Source: Corylus avellana
Taxonomy: Eukaryota; Streptophyta; Magnoliopsida; Fagales; Betulaceae
Length of the DNA stretch: 64,000 nucleotides
Direction: 5' to 3'
Assembly: GCF_901000735.1 (NCBI RefSeq)
Contig: NC_081541.1
Coordinates: forward strand, 27,451,813 to 27,515,812
Of the stretch, positions 43,961 to 55,873 are shown in pieces. The notes beneath the pieces were generated by a model. It searched no databases, was not told where the DNA came from, and saw only the letters and a program-made list of their open reading frames with translations. Numbering within the stretch: position 1 is the first letter of the stretch; every line of letters begins with the position of its first letter. Position numbers and translations under genes: made by a program.

Positions 43961-44878
43961 CTACTCACCTACATTAATAAAATCAATAAACTTTTTCATC
44001 AATGACGTGGCATTTTCACTCTCTGCGTTGAACAAGTGAAAGCAATGGTCCTCTCCTTTTGTTTCCACTAGTTCCACGCCACCACTCCAACCACTCTTTC
44101 CCAAACTCCCATGGTAAGCCACGCCTCTGTCTTTCAGCCAATCTTTCTCTGCCACGCACACAAGGACCTTAGCACACCCTATCCTTGACAAATCCGGATC
44201 AACTTCCGGGTTAAGTTTCGGGTCATCATCACGCCCGGTACTTGTGGAAGACAAAAACTTGTACATTTCGTCAGTCTCTTTGCCCCCGAAGAATGGGTGC
44301 ACCATGAGTACCCCGACAATCTTCAAGCTAGACAATCCGGTGGCACCAGCTCTGACTGCCACGTGGTGGGCTATGTTGGCCCCAGCGCTCTCACCCGCCA
44401 AGAAAACCCGCCCGAAATCCACATACTCGGTCAGCCACGGCTCGGGTCCTTGCTTGTCAGAATGAGTATCGATCCACTGCAGCGCGGCCCAGGAGTCATC
44501 ATATGCAATCGGAAGTGGGTGCTCTGGGGCTAGCCTGTAGTCAACGGAAACGACTATTATATTGGCCTGGGAAATCAGAGAGGTGAGAAATTTGTGAGAA
44601 ATCGAATCGAACGGTGATCCAGCGCAGAAGCCTCCACCGTGGTAGTGGACGAGAAGCGGCAGCTTCTGATGATCGGAGCCGTTGATTCTGGGAATGAAGA
44701 TTCGGGCCGACAGACCGGTTTCGGGCGATATGACAACGTCTTTGGATTGAATGCCGGTGTGTGGGTCTAGGCCGGCGGGGACGTGGTCGTGAGACATGTA
44801 CCTCTCTATACGACCATCTTTGTAGGCTTTGAAGAATGGCGGGAAATCATGGGTTATTTCATTGGTGCCTGAAGCCAT
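43961..44878 (-). CDS. Plant carboxylesterase (CXE), gene i
   Basis: Intronless, 305 residues. HGGG at 80-83, Ser164 in GESAG, Asp246 in AEKD and His278 in GEDHCF. YRLAPEHPLPIAYDDSW at 114-130 keeps the general AYDD form that d-h and j have lost, and SPETGLSAR and GEDHCFHLFN resemble gene c. It therefore looks like the older type from which the d-h/j group diverged, or a separate lineage within the cluster. An acidic stretch GRDDDP follows the STST segment at about 215-220. It ends FINVGE. An intact soluble hydrolase; no shared TATA-box region with e-g was found. Confidence 0.93.
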   Translation of the reverse strand: MASGTNEITHDFPPFFKAYKDGRIERYMSHDHVPAGLDPHTGIQSKDVVISPETGLSARIFIPRINGSDHQKLPLLVHYHGGGFCAGSPFDSISHKFLTSLISQANIIVVSVDYRLAPEHPLPIAYDDSWAALQWIDTHSDKQGPEPWLTEYVDFGRVFLAGESAGANIAHHVAVRAGATGLSSLKIVGVLMVHPFFGGKETDEMYKFLSSTSTGRDDDPKLNPEVDPDLSRIGCAKVLVCVAEKDWLKDRGVAYHGSLGKSGWSGGVELVETKGEDHCFHLFNAESENATSLMKKFIDFINVGE

Positions 44879-45302
44879 GATTGCAAAGTAATTTCAGAGA
44901 GAGAGAGAGAGGGCTCTGATTTCTAAAGATCTACGAGGCCATGAAATAGAGAGGTGTGAACTAGAAGTCAAAGGAAGAAAGGTTGATGAAATGTGGGAAG
45001 ACAGTAGACATGCGTCTTCTCGTGTTTTGGTTTATTTAATTGGGAGTATATAATTTCACCAAAAAAATATGAAACAATTTTTAAAAGTTCCGACCAAAAA
45101 AATGCGCATGCTCGAAATTATAACTTTAAAACAAGGCCAACAATACGTAAATTAATAATTACAATAATCGCGTGAAAGTGTAATACAATGTGAATACTTA
45201 ATAGTGATAATAACATTATGTGAATGCATATATTGTTAATAATCATATTTGCATTTTCACGGGAGACTAGAAGGGTGGACCACCAGAAACAAATTCTCTC
45301 AT
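44879..45302. other. Upstream region of gene i
   Basis: An (AG)n run at about 44897-44912 lies in the leader. A TATATAATT-like stretch at about 45046-45055 (either strand) is 170 bases from the ATG; promoter assignment is weak. Otherwise nothing recognised. Confidence 0.3.
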
Positions 45303-45700
45303 GTCCAAAATAGACTGGAGAATACTAATTAAGGACTAGAATTCATTCTCAAAAATTTTAGAGCTCCAAATATAACAGATGTCCCACTTATAAAATAATA
45401 ATAAAATATTATTTATAATTTTTAAAAATATATATAAAAATAATAATAAAAAAATAAAGGGTGACTAGCCACCCAATTTTTGCCCTAGGGGTGGCTGGAT
45501 CATTTTTTTTTTTTTTTTTTTTATTTCTTTTTCTTTTTTTTTCTGGGTGGCCAACCACTCCTTATTTTTTTTTATTATTTTGTTTTTAAATTTTTTTTAA
45601 AATTATAAATAATATTTTATTATTAATTAGTAATAAGACAAGAGTTTTATTTGTAACTCTAAAATTTCTGAAAGCCCTTAACTGGATACATTTTGGACTG
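45303..45700. repeat. Foldback MITE with GGTGGC core
   Basis: The left arm (CCAAAATAGACTGGAG, AAAATTTTAGAGCTCCAAAT, ATAATAAAATATTATTTATA) is inverted in the right arm (TATAAATAATATTTTATTAT, ATTTGTAACTCTAAAATTT, CATTTTGGACTGGAG). The core has GGGTGACTAGCCACCC-type palindromes. The outer right end matches the palindrome beside 23423. Confidence 0.65.
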
Positions 45701-45715
45701 GAGATGATCCGTTTC

Positions 45716-47106
45716 CGGTGTATCCCACCTAATTCCGCCTCGATCCGATATTTTAGGTGATAAAAATTGTTTGATATCGAGTAGGGAAGAATTTGGAATC
45801 CAGATTATTTGGGCCTCAACAACGGCTGGGCTGGGTAAAAGCCTGTGTTTCACCATGTCCTCTTGGTGTTGGGCTTGTAGCCACATGAATCTCTGGGCCA
45901 GTAACCACGTTTTAGAATATTTAACTCCTGACATTCGCCTGACCCAACGTGCAAGCATCACGTGATTGAACAAAAAAACAAAAACAAGGCAGAGCAAGCA
46001 TCATCATGATGTCATAATTTTATTTTATTATCGGTATACCAATATTGTTATTGTTGTTGCATAATTTGAGAAAATCACTAGAGATCGAAGACAAAAACTA
46101 CAGCGTTTTTGGTTCATGATTTTAGTAGTTCAACTTCAAATTAGTTACTCTCTTCATAATTATCAATCATATCACTTACCGAGCCAGTCTATATCTCTAA
46201 GCATTTTCAATAGAATAGTTAAAATGCTTATAATAATTTTATTTAGCTATTATGAACATTTTTTTGCGTCTAGCAAATCACCTCTAAAATAGCTAAATTA
46301 CATATTTTGTTACAGTGAATAGCAAAAAGTAGCTATTCATTGTAATACAATATTCAAGTTTTTTAATGTTTTCTCTCTTTTTTCTCTCTCTCTCTCAACG
46401 CTTTCGGGATAAATTGGGATCTTTCTCTTCATTATTCTCGGCATCCTCTCAGCCAAAAGACCACCACCATCAAAATCATAACATTGAATCAAACCCCATC
46501 TTTCAACATCAATTTCTAGGGTTTCACATTCTAGATTCACAACGCTGACATCGTTTTGGTGGAAAATGTTTTGTGAAATCTCCATCTCTCTTTTGTACAA
46601 AATTGTCTTTTCTATTCGGTTGAACCCCTTCTCTCTTCCATAAGAAGAGAGGAGAGAGAGAGGGAGAGGCAGAGGCAGAGGCAGAGTGTTTAAGAAAACA
46701 ATTAAAAAAAAAATCTAAATTATCTATTTGGCTGAATTTCCATCTCAATCTCTTCCATAAGAATTGTGGCTGTTGTTATAAATTTGACTATTATCCAATT
46801 ACAAATTTGACAAGATCATTTGTAATAATGCCAAGTAGAACGTGTAATATCCATTTAACGCATGAAATGGAAAAGAGCAATTTCTAACTCTTTTGGAATA
46901 AAATTCATACTACTTCAAAACATTTCTCTTCAATCATTATCGAAGATATAAACTCAATTTTTTTATAAAATAAATTCAAGTTCAAATGGGTTACAAATTT
47001 TCGGTGTTGTACATCTACTCTATATTAATACAATTTAATATTAACTGGCATAACCATTCTTTGTAGGGTCTATTTGTAATCTTAACACTAAAAAAAAAAG
47101 GGGGGG
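45716..47106. other. Intergenic, no gene recognised
   Basis: Includes a pyrimidine-rich stretch followed by a purine-rich one (46370-46400; 46640-46690) that creates short open frames on both strands. No domain, no splice pattern I could follow. Confidence 0.4.
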
Positions 47107-47455
47107 AGGAAATGCAGTTTACCCCTTGAAGTTTAAGGAGTTTTTCAATTTTAATCCCAAAGTTTAAAAATTGGCAATCTACCCCTTTGAAGTTTCAAAA
47201 ATTAGCAATTTAAACCATCCGTTTAATTTTTCCGTCTAAATGGACGAAAATCTATGAAATTACATTATTACCCTCAAGTTTTTTATTTTATTTTATTTAT
47301 TTATTTTTTTTATTTCCGTCCAATTTAACGAAAATTAGTAACAGAAGGTTTAAATTGCCAATTTTTGAAACTTCAGGAGGTAGATTGCTAATTTTTAAAC
47401 TTTGGAGTTAAAATTAAAAAACCTTTGAAACTTCATAAGGTAAACTGCAATTTTT
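47107..47455. repeat. Foldback element
   Basis: GCAGTTTACCCCTTGAAGTTT and ATTGGCAATCTACCCC on the left are inverted on the right as AAACTTCATAAGGTAAACTGC and AGGTAGATTGCTAAT. The centre holds a TCCGTCTAAATGGACG / CGTCCAATTTAACG pair. Non-coding. An (AT)n run follows at 47459-47480. Confidence 0.75.
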
Positions 47456-47880
47456 TTCATATATATATATATATATATATCAAGTCTAGTAATGCTTGAA
47501 ATAGAGGCATTTTAATAAAACGTATCCACATGGGACATTGATTGATTGCATTAATTGATGATGCCCTAAGACGATTGATCAAGGTTTTCTCCAACACCCA
47601 TTTTAGGTATTCCTAAGCCCTAAGCCATAAACCCCCTAGTAGCACTTGACCTAATCAAAACCAATCTTACTAAAGAGTCATAAAACCTAGAAACATGCAA
47701 AAAAAAGTATATAGGTATGAAAAGTTTCACCTATAATACAAAACCGTTAAAGGCATTACCTTAATTAATAACAAAGACCAAAACAATATACATCATGCAA
47801 AAAGACCATACATGAACTCACAAGATCACATGAAATCATAAGACAACACATAAAATTACAATTCCTTTATTTTAAAAATA

Positions 47881-48290
47881 GGGGAAAATTTACTTTATAC
47901 TCTTGAAGTTTCAAGAGTTTTTCAATTCGAACCTCAATGTTTAAAAATTGGCAATGTACTCCTTTAATGTTTCAAAAATTTTCAATTCAAACCCTCAGTT
48001 ACTAATTTTCGTCTAATTGGACGGAAATCATCACACGTGCATCTCACGTGGGATTTTGATGCCCTCTATTCCAATTTTGCCCTCATTAAAACCTATGAAA
48101 TTACGTAATTACCCTCATTAAAACCTATGAAATTGAGGGTAATTACGTAATTTCATAGGTTTTAATGGAAGCAAAATTGAAATAGAAGGCATAAAATCTC
48201 ACGTGAGACGCACGTGGGATGATTTCCATCCAATTAGACGAAAATTAGTAACGGAGGGTCTGAATTGAAAATTTTGGAAAAAATTCACTT
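47881..48290. repeat. Foldback element, related to the previous one
   Basis: Shares CTTGAAGTTTCAAGAG and TTGGCAATGTACTCC text with 47107-47455. The centre is a long palindrome (about 48085-48170) built on ACCCTCATTAAAACCTATGA and its complement. Arms include CACGTGxGAT. The right arm is cut at about 48278, where another left arm (TTCACTTTACCCCCTGAAG) begins; its right arm may be near 49200-49350, with the gap in between. Confidence 0.6.
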
Positions 48291-48900
48291 TACCCCCTGA
48301 AGTTTCAGGTGTTTTTCAATTTAAACCTCAAAGTTTAAAAATTGGCAATGTACCCTCCTAATGTTTCAAAAATTTTTAATTTAAACCTTCCGTTACTAAT
48401 TTCCGTCAAATTGGACGAAAATCTATGAAATACGCATCACCCCTTTTAAGGATAAAGTCCTCACTTACCCCCTCAAATTACTTAATTACATTGACAATGT
48501 CCCCCCCCCAAAATTTCAATTACGACAATGTCCCCCCCCAAATTACCACTAGAATGACAATGTCCCCCCTCTGTCAAATAAAACCGTTAGTACTAACGGC
48601 AAGGGCATACTAGTCTTTTCAATGAAATCTAAATGTCTAAAATAACCTTAACAATTACTTTAAACATTTCAACACTTAAAACGACGCCATACCCATTGGC
48701 CAATGAAACCCAAAACACCCGGTCTTCTTCTTCTTCCCTAATATTCTCTTCTAGTCTTCTTCTTCCTCCATTCTTCTCAGAACAATTTCTGTACTTGCAA
48801 GAGCATGATTTTCGTTGCTCAAAACGACATCATACAATTTCTATACTTGCAGGAGCACAATTTCTATGGGAAAAGTGAGTTTGCTCAAGATCTTCAAGCC

Positions 48901-49000
48901 NNNNNNNNNNNNNNNNNNNNNNNNNNNNNNNNNNNNNNNNNNNNNNNNNNNNNNNNNNNNNNNNNNNNNNNNNNNNNNNNNNNNNNNNNNNNNNNNNNNN
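48901..49000. other. Assembly gap (100 N)
   Basis: Exactly 100 unknown bases, a conventional filler for a gap of unknown length, located between repeat arms. Confidence 0.99.
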
Positions 49001-49357
49001 TGGAATTGGAAGAAATCAGTGTCGATGGGAAGAAATCGGTGGCCAAGAATAGACCGCGTGGTACACTGGGTCACGGCCAGCAGACTTGCTGACAGAGACC
49101 CACCCGTGGGTCTGGCCCGACCCGTGTGGTCTTTTTTTTGTTTTATTAATTTTCTTTTTTATTAAAAAAAACGAAAATCAAGAGCATTTTAATCTTTTTA
49201 GGGCTTGCTGTTATAAATTAACGATTTAATTTGACCAAGGGGTTTAAATTGAAATCAATTAAAAATTCAGATAACCAAATTAAAAATTTTTAAAGTTTAA
49301 GGAGATATTTCAAAATTGGTAAAAATTTAGGAATCTTCAGTGAAATTTCTCCAAAAT

Positions 49358-52300
49358 TTTACTATGAAAAAACTAGATAGAGCAGTGGCCAACCATGCAT
49401 GGATGGTTCAGTTCCCCAAGGTGGAAGTCTCCCTCGAAGTTGCAGCATTCTCAAATCATCTCCCATTTTCCATTAACGCAGATGGTAGTTCTATAATACA
49501 CAGAAAGGGACGGGGGTTCCATTTTGAGGCGAAGTGGGCAGACAACAACGAGTGCAAAGAAGTAATTAAAAAGATATGGAGGGTAAAGAAAACAAATCAT
49601 GGAACGTGGAAATCCGTGGAAGGAAAATTAAATGCTAGCAAAAGGGGTATGAAGGAGTGGCAAAGGGTGCATGGGAGGAACATGGGTCAGCAGATTCAAC
49701 AACTATTAGCCAACCTGCTCACTGCCCAGTCTCACTCAGATGGTACGACTAGTTCTCTATTACACAAGCTGAAAGCTGATTTGGCCGAGAAACAGACCGA
49801 GGATGATCTTTTTTGGCGACACAGAGCAAAAAAAGATTGGTTGAGTTTTGGGGATCGAAATACTCGGTATTTTCACGCTTGTGTGAGTTAGAAGAAAAAA
49901 TCTAGTTTGCTTGTGGATATCATCGATGCACATGGACAAAAGTGGGAGACTCAAGAACTCGTTGGAGATGCATTTGTTCGATACTTTCAAGAATTGTTCA
50001 CTGCCGGAGGGTCGAGAAACCTGGAGTCGATTCTGGAGACCATGGACGCAATGGTGACTCAATCTATTAATGACTCCCTTTTGAAAGAATTTACGGATGA
50101 AGAGGTGGGGAGAGCTCTCACTCAAATGGACTCTTTAAAAGCACCCAGTGCTGATGGGTTTTCCGCTAGTTTTTTTCAAAAAAATTGGGCGTCCATTGGA
50201 GAAGAGGTTAGCCAAGTTATAATTCATACTTTGAATAATAGATGCATGAATAAAGAGCTCAATTTAACCTATATTGCATTGACACCAAAAATTGCAAATC
50301 CAACTTGTGTTACTGAATTCTGGCCCATAAGTCTCTGTAACGTCTTTTACAAGTTGATTTCCAAAACCCTTGCGAGTGGACTTAAATTAGTGTTCCCTAA
50401 AATTATTTTCCATAACCAAAGTGCATTCACACCGGCGCAGCTCATAACGGACAACATCTTGGCTGCTTATGAGATGCTACATACAATGCAGTCGAGGATG
50501 TCGGGGAAAGTAGGTCATATGGCGTAAAGCTCGACATGAGCAAAGTCTATGACAGGGTGGAATGAAATTTTTTGGAAGTACTCATATGTAGGATGGGTTT
50601 TGATAAGAGATGGATCCAGATGATAATGATGTGTGTCACATCGGCTACATATAAGGTCCTTGTTAATGGATCTCCAACGGGGTGGATTATCCCTTGTAGG
50701 AGTATCCGACAAGGGGATCCTATCTCACTTTATTTGTTTTTGTTATGTGCAGAAGCTTTTAGCTCCCTTTTGTCACGGGCGGAGAGCAATGGTGAATTAC
50801 CCAGAGTTCCTACCTTTAAGACAGGGCCTCGGTTAAACCACCTCTTCTTTGTTGACAATAGCTTGCTATTTTGTAAAGCTATCCCCACTCATTGGCATCA
50901 ACTAACAAAAATTCTACATATGTACGAGAAGGCCTCGGGATAGCGGTTAAACTGAGCTAAAACATCTATTTTTTTTTAGCCACAACACTACCCCAGATCC
51001 AAAGACATAGATTTTGAGATTATAAGGGATTTTTGCCACTCAGAGATACGACAAATATCTTGGCTTACCTGCTCTTGTAGGAAAATCTCGCAATCAGGCT
51101 TTCAAGAGTATCAAGGACAGAGTTCGTAGGCGTCTCGGAGATTGGAAGCTAAAATTGTTATCACAAGCTGGAAATGAGATTTTGTTGAAAGGAGCGATCC
51201 AAGCAATCCTGTTATATAGCATGAGTATATTCCTTCTTCCAGAGGGTTTATTCACCGAAATTAATTCTTTGATGTAGAAGTTTTGGTGGGGGTCTCAAGA
51301 AAATGAGTCTCGTATTTATTGAATAAGGTGGAGTAAAATGTCCATGTTGAAAGACCGTGGTGGAATGGGCTTCCGCGACTTAGTGAATTTTAATAAGGCC
51401 CTATTGGCGAAACAATACTGGCAATTGTTACAAGCCCCGAAAAGTCTCACGGCTAGAATCCTCAAGGCAAAATACTATCTAAATAACTCTTTATTGGAAG
51501 TAAATTGACCACGAAACCATCTTTTGCTTGGAGAAGCATCCAAGGCGCTAGGGATCTTGTTGAGGAGGGAATGATATGGCGCATTGGTAATGGGCAATCG
51601 GTAAATATCTGGGGGTATAGATGGATCCCAATTCCATCCACTTACAGGCTCCAATCCCTTCCGACGATGTTGGATCCAAGAAGCAAAGTGAGTGAGCTCT
51701 TTGACTGGGAAAATGTAGGATGGAATCAAAATTTGCTATCAAGTATCTTTTTCTGAGGAGGAGGTGGCAGCAATTAAGTCCATTCATATTAGCCAGTTGA
51801 ACCAACCAAATCTTCAGATTTGGAGGGGGACGAATTCGGGGGTTTTCTCGGTCAAAAGTGCCTATCACTTAGCCAATGAGTTGGAACACAGGAGAAATCC
51901 GAAAGGTTCAACCCAGAAAGAGGAGAGTTTTCTATGGAAGACCATCTGGAAAATACCTCTCCCAAATGCTGCTAGAAACTTTTTTTGGTGAGCTTGCCAC
52001 AACCTCCTACTGACTAAGGATAATCTTCAGAGGCGAAAGGTGGTGAAGGAGCCTATGTGCCGATTTGCAAGAAGGAACCCGAGACGGTGTTGCATGAGTT
52101 ATGGGGATGCCCAGAAGCTTCGGACGTCTGGAGAAGTAGCAAAAGGGTGTTCCAAAAATGTAAGCAAAAGGGGACCAATTTCTTGCAGCTAGTGGAACAA
52201 ATTTTTCTGAGACGCAACTTGGAAGATTATATGGTGTTTATGAGCTTAGCTCAACAGATATGGTTCCGTAGAAACACATGGATCCACGAGGGACAGTTTT

Positions 52301-52990
52301 CCAGCCGAAGCACTATTTTGCAGAAATCAGCTGAGTCTATCGCGGAGTTCCAAAAGCTTCACGACCAGGGTTCTTAACGAGATGCAGTGAATCCTATTGA
52401 TCGTGGGAAATTATGGACAGCCCCTGGTCAAGGATGGTTCAAAGCAAATTGGGATGTGGCCATAGACAAAACTCATGATAAAGTGGGAATCGAAGTCGTA
52501 ATCTGAAAGGAGAAAGGGCAGGTCATTGCGGCAATGAGCAAGACAAGATTGGGTTCTTTGGAGCTGTCTACTGGGGAAGCTTTAGGAGCCTTTCATGCAA
52601 CTCGTCTTAGTATGGATTTGGGACTGCAACACCTTATCCTGGAGGGAGATGCTAAGCAAATAGTGTAGGTTGTCAACTCTTCAATGAGTACGTGGAGTCG
52701 ATTTGGACACCTAGTGGACGATACTCGGCACCTTCTACGGACACTCCCTCGGTGGACTTGTGTTTTTGTTCATCAGGAAGGAAATGAGGCTGTACACAGG
52801 CTTGCAAAAGCAGCCATAACAGATGTCAATGATAGAATATGGAGGAACCAAACTCCAAATTGTATTAGTGATATTGTATTGATGGAGCAATTAGCTCTAT
52901 CTCATGAGTGTTGATAGGGTCCCTAATTCCACCTCCTGATCTTTATTAATAAGAATATTTGAGTCTTTCATTCAAAAAAAAAAAAAAAGA
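49358..52990 (+). mobile_element. Dead L1-type LINE (copy 2)
   Basis: Same LINE as 23424-26764 but with about 290 more bases at the 5' side. These encode the end of the endonuclease domain (KLDRAVANHAWMVQFPKVEV, then AAFSNHLPFS where active elements have SDH). The reverse transcriptase, zinc-binding and RNase H-like parts follow in order; the active-site box reads FVDN where copy 1 has FVDD (about 50846-50870). Stops at 50525, 50953 and 51274 are shared with copy 1, and more are private (49889, 50563 region, 51990). A poly(A) tail is at about 52974-52988. Inactive. Confidence 0.88.
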
Positions 52991-53111
52991 ATTGGGTAAA
53001 AAAAACCAAAAAAATACTAAAGTGACGGAGTGTGGGACCCTCTGTGAATTCTGAATGTACTTAAAAAAATAAAAATAAAAATAAAAATAAAAGTTTTTTT
53101 AGATGCTTTCA

Positions 53112-53293
53112 GAGTAATGCTATAAGTTCCTATCGTGTCCTTCTTAAGTCCTTCCAAAAATGATGTGACTATTAAAATCACTATTGAGTTTGTAATTGAT
53201 AATTATTAGATTTTGATCAAATAGTAATTTTAATAACTACATCATTTTTAAAATGACTCAAAAGGATCATAAAATAGACTTATAAAATTACTC
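53112..53293. mobile_element. MITE, second copy of 26874-27055
   Basis: Here the left end is preserved as AGAGTAATGCTATAAG; flanks are GCTTTC and GCGTTC, a slightly decayed duplication. Inherited with the block. Confidence 0.6.
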
Positions 53294-53299
53294 GCGTTC

Positions 53300-54886
53300 A
53301 TATGTTCACTCACTTGCATGCTATGGCGAACAATTCAACGAGCTTATTTAAATAAATTTAAAAAATAAAAAATAAAAAATTCCTTGTTACACGGGCTGCA
53401 ATGGAGCAAATCACAATCGTTTACTCATGCCCATAAAATGTCATCTCAACAATCCGGGTCGCAAGCTTCCAACCAGGTTATTAATCCGCTTTTTTAACAA
53501 GACCATGAGGTTTATCTTCTTTTTTTTTTTGACAAATCAATTTTTTAAGTTTAAAAATGATCAAATTATTCGATCCATACACTTGTTGTAAAGGGTTTTA
53601 ATTAAAATTGTGATACGTACGTAAACAAAAGACCATAAACCAAAACAAATAGTTCTATGTGGACAACAATATCATCTTAACTTGACACAAAATAAAAATA
53701 AAGAAAGAGGGAGGTGAGTTGTGGCTTGCGTGACGGGGGGTTGGCCACGCACCCTATCCCTGGACCTAGGAGGTGCAAATGACGCACCAAGAGGATAATT
53801 CCCCCCTTGGCCGTGTATCCTGGTTGGACTAGGATTCTTACTTTTTGAGAACACGGAGAAGACTAGAAAGTTCTTCATCCCTCATCCCAGTCATGTTTTT
53901 CATCACCATGGAAGAAGAAAGAAGAAAATTCAAATTGCCCACTAAGTCAAGCAGTGGCCATAATCTATGTAAATATATTATTATTAAAGTCGCAACCCAC
54001 CGAAGCCCCTCGGCTAGGGCTGGCTCAATATATTTTAAGGCTTAACACAAAAATTTTAAGTGAAGCATTTTTTCTTTTCTATATTTAAATACTAAATAAA
54101 TAATATTTATTTTAATAATATTATTGTATTTTTATTTAAAAATTATTCTTCTCGCTTTTTGGAATGCAAAATTACTGATTAATTACCGTATAAAATATTT
54201 TATAAACTTTCCATCGAAATATATAGAGTTGAATATTTTATTATTATATTTATTACTATTAATGTTGTAAGTCTTATTTATTTTCTAATGTTGGAGAATC
54301 AAATGATATTAATGCCTTTTTTAAAAAAAAATTAAGTAATGGGCCTTAATTAAAGTGTATCTTTTTAGACCATTAATTAAAGTGTATCTATTGACGACAA
54401 TTAGGTCTTTAATTTTTTTTTTTTTTTTTTTTATGAATATTTTTTTTTTAAAAAAAGAAATTTATTAATTGACAACCTTATTAAATTAGAGACCTTATGT
54501 GTGACAGCCTAACTTGCTTAAGGGTTGGGCTGGCCCTGCAGGTCGTCCCACCCACCCATACACGCTCACCAGCGAGTGGTGTAAGTTGATGAGTTGCAAC
54601 TCAATGTCTCACAAGTAGACAAAGTGGGTGATTGTTATGATCATATGTTTGTTGAGGAGGAGGAGGCATAATATGAACCTTAGAGTTGTGAAAGTAACTT
54701 AATTGGTTTCCTTTGAACCTTAATGGTGCTTCATCGTCAATAATCCATGAATTTTACACACAGCCCGTCAATCAACGTGTAAACACATAATCTAATAATC
54801 AAACACTAAACAAACAAACAAAAGACTATAAAGGAGCACATAGATTTGAAACTACCAGGTACAGCATGACAAACAAAATAACTCGA
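53300..54886. other. Spacer downstream of gene j, no gene seen
   Basis: Counterpart of 27063-28636, with a local ~20-bp duplication near 54360 (TTAATTAAAGTGTATCT twice) and an extra ~25 bp just before the j stop side (54822-54847). No gene recognised. Confidence 0.55.
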
Positions 54887-55795
54887 TCAGTCCAGATTTA
54901 TGAAATCAACCATGGCTTGAATCAGGGGCTCCACCTTGTGACTCCTAGGATTCAACAGAAAAAACCCATGCCCCTCTCCTTCCGTCTCATAAGAACACAG
55001 GGTCCCACCCCACCCACTCTTTCTCAAAGCCTCTGAATAACCCAACCCTATATCTCGCAACGAATCTTTCTCCGCCACACAAACCAGCACCTTCCCCCCA
55101 GCCATACTCGGCAATTTCGGATCCACTTCCGGGTACATTATCGGGTCACTTAACCCGGCGCTCGTTGGGTACATAACACCGTACATTTTACTGGACTCTT
55201 TACCACCGAAAAATGGGTGAACCAATAGTAACCCGAGAATGTTAGGGCCAGCCAACCCGCTCGCGCCAGCCTGAACAGCAACGTAGTGGGCTATGTTGGC
55301 CCCGGCGCTCTCCCCCGCCAAGAAAACCCGCCCGAAATCAGCATGCTCGTTCAGCCACGGGTCGGGTCCTTGACCTTTCGAGTGGGTAGCGATCCACTGC
55401 AGTGCGGCCCACGAGTCCTGATGCGCGGTTGGTAGAGGGTGCTCCGGGGCAAGCCTGTAGTCAACGGAGATAACAACCGCACGTGCCGCGGAGGCGAGAG
55501 AGAGAAGAAAATTATGGAAGGTCTTGTTGAAAGGGGATCCAACGCAGAAGGCTCCACCGTGGTAGTGAACGATGAGTGGCAACTTGTGATCTGGGCCGTT
55601 GATTTTTGGGAGGAAGAGGCGGGCAGAGACGCCGGATTCGGAAGAGACGACGACGTCTCTGGATTGTACGTGGGTTTTGGGGTCTAGACCAGTAGGAAAA
55701 CAGTCAGGGACCCCGTACCTCTCAACGCGGCCATCTTTGTATACTTTGAAGTAGGGTGGGAATTCATGGGTTGTTTCGTTGGTGCTGGAATCCAT
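54887..55795 (-). CDS. Plant carboxylesterase (CXE), gene j
   Basis: Intronless, 302 residues and nearly identical to d: I75, Q126, L191 and A256 replace V, H, M and V. Three of the four restore what the other cluster members have (AHQD, SEAL or SETL-type, LLLVHP-like), so most of the changes probably arose in d. HGGA 79-82, Ser163, Asp244 and His276 present. The flanks on both sides match those of d, showing that the gene was copied as part of a large block. Two intact copies imply doubled dosage if both promoters work. Confidence 0.94.
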   Translation of the reverse strand: MDSSTNETTHEFPPYFKVYKDGRVERYGVPDCFPTGLDPKTHVQSRDVVVSSESGVSARLFLPKINGPDHKLPLIVHYHGGAFCVGSPFNKTFHNFLLSLASAARAVVISVDYRLAPEHPLPTAHQDSWAALQWIATHSKGQGPDPWLNEHADFGRVFLAGESAGANIAHYVAVQAGASGLAGPNILGLLLVHPFFGGKESSKMYGVMYPTSAGLSDPIMYPEVDPKLPSMAGGKVLVCVAEKDSLRDIGLGYSEALRKSGWGGTLCSYETEGEGHGFFLLNPRSHKVEPLIQAMVDFINLD

Positions 55796-55866
55796 TCCAA
55801 AATATGCGTCTGAGGTTGTGAGAGAGGAGAAAGAAGCTTACCAAACGAAAGAGAAAATGAGATCAA

Positions 55867-55873
55867 ATTATAG
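55867..55873 (-). promoter_or_regulatory. TATA-like box of gene j
   Basis: CTATAATTTGATC on the minus strand, about 75 bases before the ATG, as in d. Confidence 0.5.

Noticed and set aside
165..44878. GID1 gibberellin receptor identity for the CXE genes
   Set aside because: GID1 proteins are longer, with an N-terminal lid, and have replaced the catalytic His. Here all intact copies keep His and are 301-305 residues without introns.
46366..46600. Short frames on both strands near 46.4-46.7 kb as a possible gene start
   Set aside because: They arise from a CT-rich tract followed by a GA-rich tract; no continuing exon or domain was found.
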